Source: RGIG4608 sp045651165 (GTDB lineage Bacteria > Bacillota > Clostridia > Oscillospirales > CAG-272). From it: a DNA stretch of 10,723 nucleotides. The stretch is from the NCBI GenBank assembly GCA_045651165.1, contig JAZRRX010000057.1:1-10723 (forward strand), written 5' to 3'. A program made the translations under genes and the position numbers. Positions 6,614 through 10,723 of the stretch are shown piece by piece. Below the pieces are notes generated by a model. The model was not told the DNA's origin. It worked only from the letters and a program-made list of their open reading frames with translations, and ran no database searches. The stretch's first letter is position 1, and every line of letters begins with the position of its first letter.

Positions 6614-7231
6614 TTATTCATAAGGTTTATAGTCCTCATTATAAACGCGCGAGCCGGCATTTAACTTAATAGTTAGAGATGCGTTATATGAGTATTCTCC
6701 GTCGTCCAGAGTTCCTTCGCTCCGTATAATATCGATAATAACTCCGTTCCAATAATGATTATTATATTCGTCGCCCTCGTTCAAAAGCTCCGTCAATGAG
6801 AATATGAATCGGTTTGCATCTCCCACCTTGTATTTCTCGGTGAGGGGTGCGTATCGATATTCGGGTAAATAGAAAACACCTCCCGCAAATCCTTGTGAGT
6901 ATTGGTAGCCTTTGAAATAAGCATCCTCTTTGGCAAGAAGATACTCTAATACTGCCTCGGAATATAAAACAAATTCCTCATCCGTCATATTCAAATAAAG
7001 CGTATTATTGGTGAGCGCAGAACCCTCCAAATTCGGCATGGGCATATCCGTCAATTTGCATTCAACGATGAGCGTATCATCAAAAAAGACATTTCTTGCA
7101 ACGATCTCACGCTCCGATTTTGCCCATAACCAAAGCAAACCTCCTAATGCGGCGGATTCCAAATACATACACGAAGTCAATATGGTAAGACACATTACAA
7201 CAATTAAAATAAATGCTATAATTTTCTTCAT
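6614..7231 (-). CDS. Small predicted lipoprotein, function unknown
   Basis: The 205-residue protein begins with a classic lipoprotein signal peptide: positive MKK, a hydrophobic core, then the lipobox LTSC with the lipidated cysteine at C21. It should be exported and anchored to the outer face of the cell membrane. The start is ATG at 7231, 6 nt after AAAGGAG (7238-7244); an in-frame TTG at 7249 lies upstream of that site and is rejected. A hydrophobic stretch just after the lipobox (about 25-37, AALGGLLWLWAKS) is followed by a soluble acidic domain. That domain is rich in Tyr, Asp and Glu and ends in a Tyr-rich segment with alternating polar residues, suggesting a beta-rich fold. No catalytic motif is recognised. 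It lies downstream of serS and upstream of the 301-residue gene on the same strand. Possible roles such as envelope maintenance or ligand capture are guesses. Confidence 0.82.
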   Translation of the reverse strand: MKKIIAFILIVVMCLTILTSCMYLESAALGGLLWLWAKSEREIVARNVFFDDTLIVECKLTDMPMPNLEGSALTNNTLYLNMTDEEFVLYSEAVLEYLLAKEDAYFKGYQYSQGFAGGVFYLPEYRYAPLTEKYKVGDANRFIFSLTELLNEGDEYNNHYWNGVIIDIIRSEGTLDDGEYSYNASLTIKLNAGSRVYNEDYKPYE

Positions 7232-7268
7232 TTTGCGCTCCTTTACCAAGAATTATTGAGGAGAGGTG

Positions 7269-7296
7269 CGGGGGGCAATTTTTCAAAAAGCCCCCG
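7269..7296. repeat. GC-stem/AT-centre palindrome, copy 2 (possible terminator)
   Basis: GGGGGC (7271-7276) pairs with GCCCCC (7290-7295) around an AATTTTTCAAAAA centre; C7269 and G7296 can add an outer pair with one bulged G. The T-rich tail (TTTTATTCTTT) is on the + strand side, where no gene needs it. On the - strand, where serS ends 17 nt before, the stem is followed by CGCACC. It may still help end serS transcription, but it is not a textbook terminator for it. It resembles the element at 78-103. Confidence 0.55.
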
Positions 7297-7312
7297 TTTT
7301 ATTCTTTGTGGC

Positions 7313-8593
7313 TTATTTCTTAATAATATCAGTACCAACGTACTTGCGAAGAACCTCGGGCACTACAACGCTTCCATCTGCGAGCTGATTCTGTTCAACG
7401 AGCGCAGGAAGTACACGGCTTGTTGCAAGACCTGAGCCGTTAAGTGTGTGCATAAACTCAACTCTACCGTCAGCGCGGCGAACACGCATCATACCACGGC
7501 GAGCTTGGTAATCACGCGCATTGGAAACGGAAGAAACTTCCTTATATCCATTCATTGATGGAATGTTGATTTCTATATCGTAAGTTCTTGCCATGGATGC
7601 GGAGCAGTCCTCTGCAGCAAGCTTAACTGTTCTAAAATGGAAGCCAAGACCTGCAACGAGCGCTTCTGCCTTCTGAACAAGTTCATCAAACGCTTCGTCA
7701 CTCTTTTCGGGGAGTGTAAACTGAAACATTTCAACCTTGTTGAACTGGTGACCACGAACCATACCTCTTTCGTCAGAACGGTAAGAGCCTGCTTCACGTC
7801 TAAAGCAAGGTGTGTAGCTAAAGAGCTTCTTGGGAAGGTCTGCCTCTGTCAAAATTTCATTTCTATAGAGAGATGCAAGAGCTGCTTCTGCTGTGGGAAG
7901 CATATATCTTGAACGATTGTCAACGGGGTTTTCAATCTTAAATACTTCGTCTGCAAATTTTGGGAACTGACCTGCAGTTACACCACATTCGTATTCGAGC
8001 ATGTGAGGGGGCAAAATAAGTTCGTAACCGTCTGCCCAGTGAGTATCGATGAAGTAGTTAAGGAGTGCCCATTCAAGACGTGCACCCATGCCACGATAGA
8101 TCCAGAAACCACTACCGGAGAGCTTTGTGCCTCTTTCGTAGTCAATAAGACCGAGGTCTGTGCAAAGGTCAACGTGATTTTTGGGTTCGAAATCGAACTT
8201 GTGGGGTTCGCCAAAGTAACGGATGGGCTCGTTGTTCTCTTTTCCACCGGGTTTTAAGTCGCGGTCAGGAAGGTTGGGAAGGCCAAGAAGCACGCCCTGA
8301 AGCTGAACGTCAACTTCTTTAAGCTCTGCGTCGATTTCCTTTGAACGAGCGCCGAGCTTCTTCATTTCTGCAAAAATTGCATTTACGTCTTTTCCCTCTT
8401 TCTTATACTGAGGAATGAGCTTGTTAACTCTGTTCTGCTCTGCCTTGAGAGCTTCTGTTTCGGAAATGAGAGATCTTCTCTTTGCATCGAGATTCAAAAT
8501 CTGTTCAATTTCTTCTTTTGCGTCCTTGCCCTTAGTAGCAAGTCGGGCGATGACTTCATCAGGGCATTCTTTAATATATTTAATGTCAAGCAT
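7313..8593 (-). CDS. serS: Seryl-tRNA synthetase
   Basis: This class II synthetase activates serine with ATP and charges tRNA-Ser (and tRNA-Sec where present) in the cytoplasm. The 426-residue length is normal. Residues about 27-105 form the long charged coiled-coil arm that binds the tRNA extra arm. The catalytic domain shows TAE (234-236) for serine binding, motif 2 from FRREAGSYRSDERG (264-277) to the GHQFNKVE block (281-288), and motif 3, GSGLATSRVLPALVEQNQ (386-403), with the class-defining R393. Motif 3 differs from the common GLAVGR...ENYQ form, and SSVSNARDYQARR (354-366) has Val where the common form has Cys, so this is a somewhat divergent subgroup. The start is ATG at 8593 with AAGGAG (8604-8609) 10 nt upstream. 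It lies 48 nt after parB, probably cotranscribed. There is no room for a T-box leader, so serine-tRNA control by that route is unlikely. Confidence 0.96.
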   Translation of the reverse strand: MLDIKYIKECPDEVIARLATKGKDAKEEIEQILNLDAKRRSLISETEALKAEQNRVNKLIPQYKKEGKDVNAIFAEMKKLGARSKEIDAELKEVDVQLQGVLLGLPNLPDRDLKPGGKENNEPIRYFGEPHKFDFEPKNHVDLCTDLGLIDYERGTKLSGSGFWIYRGMGARLEWALLNYFIDTHWADGYELILPPHMLEYECGVTAGQFPKFADEVFKIENPVDNRSRYMLPTAEAALASLYRNEILTEADLPKKLFSYTPCFRREAGSYRSDERGMVRGHQFNKVEMFQFTLPEKSDEAFDELVQKAEALVAGLGFHFRTVKLAAEDCSASMARTYDIEINIPSMNGYKEVSSVSNARDYQARRGMMRVRRADGRVEFMHTLNGSGLATSRVLPALVEQNQLADGSVVVPEVLRKYVGTDIIKK

Positions 8594-8621
8594 AGTTTAT
8601 TTTCTCCTTATAAAATTAAAA

Positions 8622-8635
8622 CGAACATATGTTCT
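8622..8635. promoter_or_regulatory. LexA/DinR-type SOS box between parB and serS
   Basis: CGAACATATGTTCT contains the perfect 12-bp palindrome GAACATATGTTC. It matches 13 of 14 positions of the Bacillus-type LexA consensus CGAACRNRYGTTYC. It lies in the 48-nt gap between parB and serS, about 30 nt upstream of the serS ATG. I see no good promoter that it would overlap, so its role is uncertain. Confidence 0.4.
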
Positions 8636-8641
8636 TTTTCC

Positions 8642-9541
8642 TTAGATGTTCTCAAAGATTTCTGATCCACAAACGCGTGAAAGCAATGTTTCAAGGTCTT
8701 CATCAGAATCGAATGCGATTTCTACCACTCTCTTCTTAGGAGTGTTTGTGATTTTTACTTTTCTTCCGAGAGTTTCGCGGCTTCTCTTTTCGAGCTCACG
8801 AAGATGAATTCTTGTCATTACAGTGGTATTCACAACATCTGCATCCTCAATTTCAACCATTTCGGGTTTATAATTGAGTTTCTTAACTGCGTTTTCTACC
8901 TCACGAACGCTGAGTTGCTTTTCGACGATCTTGCCCGCAAGCGCAACCATCTCTTCTTCATTATTAAGTCCGAGAAGCGCGCGCGCATGACCTGCAGAAA
9001 TCTCGTCATTTTTGAGCATAACGAGTACGTCTTCGGGAAGATCAAGCAAGCGAAGAAGGTTTGCAATAGCAGAACGGCTCTTGCCAACCTGTTTTGATAC
9101 CTGATCTTGTGTGAGATCAAATCTTTCCATAAGTCCTTGATATGCAAGGGCTTCTTCAACAGCGTTAAGGTCTTCACGCTGAATATTTTCTATAATTGCC
9201 ACTTGAGCAATCTTTAAATCATCTCCGTCGAGAATAACTGCGGGAATTTCGTCAAGACCTGCAAGTTTTGCAGCTCTCCAACGGCGTTCACCTGCGATGA
9301 TTTCATAGGTATCGTCAATAATTTGATTGGGTCTTACAATGATGGGTTGCAAAACGCCGTATTTTTGCACGCTTTCTGCCAATGCTTCGAGAGATTCTCT
9401 CTCAAAAGTTTTTCTGGGCTGATCGCGGCGGGGCTCTACTGATGAAATTTTGAGCATTTCACCTGCACCTTTTTTGCTTTCAACGAGATTGTCGTCAAAG
9501 GTGTCGAAAATGCTTTTTCCAAGTCCTCTTGTCTTTGCCAT
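8642..9541 (-). CDS. parB: Chromosome-partitioning protein ParB (Spo0J family)
   Basis: ParB is a CTP-dependent DNA clamp that loads at parS sites, spreads along DNA, recruits SMC and stimulates ParA. The 299-residue protein has the family layout. The N-terminal RGLGKSIFD tail (5-13) is the ParA-activating region. The CTP-binding domain shows QPRKTF (41-46), the GVLQPIIVR block (62-70), the arginine-rich GERRWRA (84-90) and ENIQREDLNAVEEA (118-131). A helix-turn-helix that reads parS spans about 143-165 (LTQDQVSKQVGKSRSAIANL). The C-terminal dimerisation domain (about 255-295) ends with a leucine-containing helix. The start is ATG at 9541, with AAAGGA (9549-9554) 7 nt upstream. It follows parA by 91 nt on the same strand, and its DNA targets, two perfect parS sites, lie upstream of parA in this window. 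All key motifs are intact. Confidence 0.96.
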   Translation of the reverse strand: MAKTRGLGKSIFDTFDDNLVESKKGAGEMLKISSVEPRRDQPRKTFERESLEALAESVQKYGVLQPIIVRPNQIIDDTYEIIAGERRWRAAKLAGLDEIPAVILDGDDLKIAQVAIIENIQREDLNAVEEALAYQGLMERFDLTQDQVSKQVGKSRSAIANLLRLLDLPEDVLVMLKNDEISAGHARALLGLNNEEEMVALAGKIVEKQLSVREVENAVKKLNYKPEMVEIEDADVVNTTVMTRIHLRELEKRSRETLGRKVKITNTPKKRVVEIAFDSDEDLETLLSRVCGSEIFENI

Positions 9542-9601
9542 TATATATTCCTTTCGTGCCTCCCAAAGGGCAAATTATTTGTAAAATGGGTTAAAAATGA
9601 T

Positions 9602-9628
9602 AAAAATGCGTAAATTTAATGCATTTTT
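9602..9628. terminator. AT-rich stem-loop between parA and parB (weak terminator or attenuator)
   Basis: AAAAATGC (9602-9609) and GCATTTTT (9621-9628) form an 8-bp stem around an 11-nt loop. Read on the - strand, just after the parA stop, it is followed by T-rich sequence (ATCATTTTT). With only two G-C pairs it is weak. It may lower parB expression relative to parA or protect the parA mRNA end, without isolating parB. Confidence 0.35.
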
Positions 9629-9632
9629 GTGG

Positions 9633-10394
9633 TTAAATTCTTGAAATAAGCTCTTTTGCTACCTCAAAATACTCGTTTGCGCCCTTTGAGTGCTTGTCGT
9701 GATAGTAAACGGGTTTACCAAATCCAGGAGCTTCAGAAAGCTTTACGTTTCTTGAAATTGTTGTGTTGAAAAGCTTATCAGGGTAGTACTTTTGAAGCTC
9801 ATCCATAACTTGCATGGAGAGTAAAAGTCTTTTGTTGTACATTGTAATAAGGATACCAACAATATTTAAATCCTCGTTATAGAGCTTTTTAACGCGTTTT
9901 GTTGTAGAAATAAGTTGAGAAAGGCCCTCAACTGCATAGAATTCTGCTTGCATGGGCACTAAAATGCCATCACTTGCAACAAAAGCGTTGACTGTGAGCA
10001 TACCAAGAGAAGGCGGACAGTCAATAATGATATAATCATATTCATTTGAAATTGTTTCAAATGCATCTTTGAGGTTGTATTCGCTACCTTCGTCATTATA
10101 AAGGTCGAATTCTGCACCTGAAAGTGATACATTTGTGGGAATAATCCAAAGATTCTTGTAATTTGTTGGTAAAACTACGTTTTTAATCTCTGTTTCACCT
10201 GTTAAAACGTCTTTTATAGTGCCTTTTAAGGATTTTTTTGCAATTCCAACACCACTTGTAGCGTTACCTTGGGGGTCAAGGTCTACCAAAAGTGTCTTTT
10301 TGTCAAGCAATCCAAGTGAGGCAGCAACGTTCACGGCAGAGGTTGTCTTACCAACTCCGCCTTTTTGGTTGGCGAAAGCAATAATTTTTGCCAT
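9633..10394 (-). CDS. parA: Chromosome-partitioning ATPase ParA (Soj family)
   Basis: ParA is a deviant Walker-type ATPase that dimerises on ATP, binds the nucleoid non-specifically and, with ParB, drives origin segregation; in Firmicutes Soj also modulates DnaA. The 253-residue length is typical of the small chromosomal type without an N-terminal DNA-binding domain. Motifs are the deviant Walker A KGGVGKTT (11-18), the A' segment LLVDLDPQGNAT (35-46), Walker B IIIDCPPS (122-129), and the C-terminal TTISRNVKLSEAPGFGKP block (211-228), whose basic residues take part in nucleoid binding. The start is ATG at 10394, with GGAGG (10401-10405) 6 nt upstream. It has its own promoter at 10480-10508. 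parS sites lie beyond that promoter. The protein appears complete and canonical. Confidence 0.97.
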   Translation of the reverse strand: MAKIIAFANQKGGVGKTTSAVNVAASLGLLDKKTLLVDLDPQGNATSGVGIAKKSLKGTIKDVLTGETEIKNVVLPTNYKNLWIIPTNVSLSGAEFDLYNDEGSEYNLKDAFETISNEYDYIIIDCPPSLGMLTVNAFVASDGILVPMQAEFYAVEGLSQLISTTKRVKKLYNEDLNIVGILITMYNKRLLLSMQVMDELQKYYPDKLFNTTISRNVKLSEAPGFGKPVYYHDKHSKGANEYFEVAKELISRI

Positions 10395-10440
10395 TTTGTT
10401 CCTCCGTTATTATATAATTGATGATTTTGTTGATTTTGAG

Positions 10441-10471
10441 CCCAAAATATACGTATTTGGGGTATAAATAC
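10441..10471. repeat. Overlapping inverted repeats in the parA leader
   Basis: CCCAAA...TTTGGG (10441-10461) is a dyad with an ATACGTAT core (10449-10456) and one bulged A. It overlaps a second dyad, GTATTT...AAATAC (10453-10471). Both lie between the predicted parA start point (about 10473) and its ribosome binding site. They could be an operator, or two competing hairpins in the mRNA leader. Confidence 0.4.
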
Positions 10472-10479
10472 ACGAGTAC

Positions 10480-10508
10480 ATTATAGCACAAAGTGGTGGT
10501 AAATGCAA
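10480..10508 (-). promoter_or_regulatory. Sigma-A promoter of parA
   Basis: On the - strand, TTGCAT (10503-10508) is separated by exactly 17 bp from a perfect TATAAT (10480-10485). A TG one base before the -10 makes it an extended -10. AT-rich sequence upstream (10509-10558) could act as an UP element. The nearest parS site begins about 50 bp upstream of the -35. Confidence 0.78.
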
Positions 10509-10558
10509 TAGAAAAAGAAATTATTTTATAAAAAATCATTGGAAAAGTAACAAAAATA

Positions 10559-10574
10559 TGTTTCACGTGAAACA
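10559..10574. promoter_or_regulatory. parS site 1 (ParB-binding)
   Basis: TGTTTCACGTGAAACA is the perfect 16-bp palindromic parS consensus bound by Spo0J/ParB proteins. It lies upstream of the parA promoter and 39 bp from a second identical site. Confidence 0.96.
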
Positions 10575-10597
10575 TTTTGCCGGTTTTTGTCTAACCT

Positions 10598-10613
10598 TGT
10601 TTCACGTGAAACA
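10598..10613. promoter_or_regulatory. parS site 2 (ParB-binding)
   Basis: A second perfect TGTTTCACGTGAAACA. The two sites are identical across all 16 bases and both are followed by TTTT. The 39-bp offset is a little under four helical turns. Confidence 0.96.
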
Positions 10614-10638
10614 TTTTATACTAAAAATGGGCATTAAA

Positions 10639-10659
10639 TGTATGATAAATGGTCATACA
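10639..10659. repeat. 7-bp inverted repeat beyond the parS sites
   Basis: TGTATGA (10639-10645) and TCATACA (10653-10659) are perfect inverted arms around a 7-nt spacer. It resembles an operator for a dimeric regulator more than a terminator, as no T-tract follows. No gene can be assigned to it. Confidence 0.35.
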
Positions 10660-10682
10660 AGGCACAAAATGTCTTGCGAGGC

Positions 10683-10723
10683 GTGGGCGTGGGCGTGGGC
10701 GTGGGCGTGGGCGTGGGCGTGGG
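10683..10723. repeat. Hexanucleotide tandem repeat (GTGGGC)n running off the window
   Basis: Six complete GTGGGC units plus a partial seventh, with no mismatch, end at the last base of the window. The + strand carries seven GGG runs, each separated by 3 nt, which satisfies a G-quadruplex motif. The base composition is unlike the AT-rich sequence next to it. The repeat continues beyond the window or marks an assembly break. Confidence 0.9.

Noticed and set aside
7232..7249. TTG start for the lipoprotein at 7249
   Set aside because: It lies upstream of the AAAGGAG ribosome binding site; starting at 7231 gives a clean MKK signal peptide.
8594..8641. T-box leader or separate promoter for serS
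   Set aside because: The gap is only 48 nt, too short for a T-box. The TATAAG-like hexamer overlaps the ribosome binding site and lacks a -35.
10669..10723. Possible + strand frame ATG TCT TGC GAG followed by (GCG TGG)n, giving an alternating Ala-Trp tail
   Set aside because: No good ribosome binding site, and the frame is open only because of the hexamer repeat. It cannot be judged without sequence beyond the edge.
10621..10723. C-terminus of a - strand gene entering from the right (for example one ending at the TAG at 10621-10623)
   Set aside because: The low-complexity repeat stays open in several frames, and none gives a recognisable protein end.
10683..10723. CRISPR array or telomere
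   Set aside because: There are no spacers between the units, which rules out CRISPR. A telomere claim would need an end-mapping result; an assembly break is simpler.

Overview
The window looks like a chromosomal segment from an anaerobic Firmicute of the class Clostridia. The evidence is the moderate-to-low GC content, near-consensus sigma-A promoters, strong AGGAGG-type ribosome binding sites, a single-chain pyruvate:ferredoxin oxidoreductase, a tetrahydrofolate (THF) riboswitch in front of an ECF-type folate transporter gene, and a parAB pair with two perfect parS sites. I cannot name the species. The parABS locus suggests the segment lies near the chromosomal replication origin, but no origin or dnaA boxes are visible.

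Layout from left to right. Positions 1-150 hold no gene, only two short inverted repeats. An extended -10 promoter (152-179), a THF riboswitch aptamer (188-282) and a hairpin that buries the Shine-Dalgarno (303-329) precede folT on the + strand (338-1087). A strong bidirectional terminator (1093-1118) separates folT from seven genes, all on the - strand. Read in their own direction, from right to left, these are parA, parB, serS, a small lipoprotein gene, an unrecognised 301-residue protein gene, tmk and nifJ. nifJ has its own strong promoter, with a Rex-like operator at its transcription start. parA has its own promoter, and the two parS sites lie just upstream of it. The right edge is a G-rich hexamer tandem repeat that runs off the end of the window.

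How the parts relate. ParA, ParB and the two parS sites form one chromosome-segregation module. SerRS and Tmk are housekeeping enzymes. NifJ is the central enzyme of anaerobic pyruvate catabolism, and its promoter carries what looks like NADH/NAD+ control. FolT imports folate and is probably switched off when cellular THF is high. The lipoprotein and the 301-residue protein are the accessory or lineage-specific part, and their functions are unknown.

I did not find a clear new multi-gene system. The best leads are regulatory: the riboswitch expression platform, the Rex-like operator at nifJ, a LexA-type box between parB and serS, a family of GC-stem/AT-loop palindromes, and the G-rich repeat at the end. 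The two uncharacterised proteins are the best protein leads.
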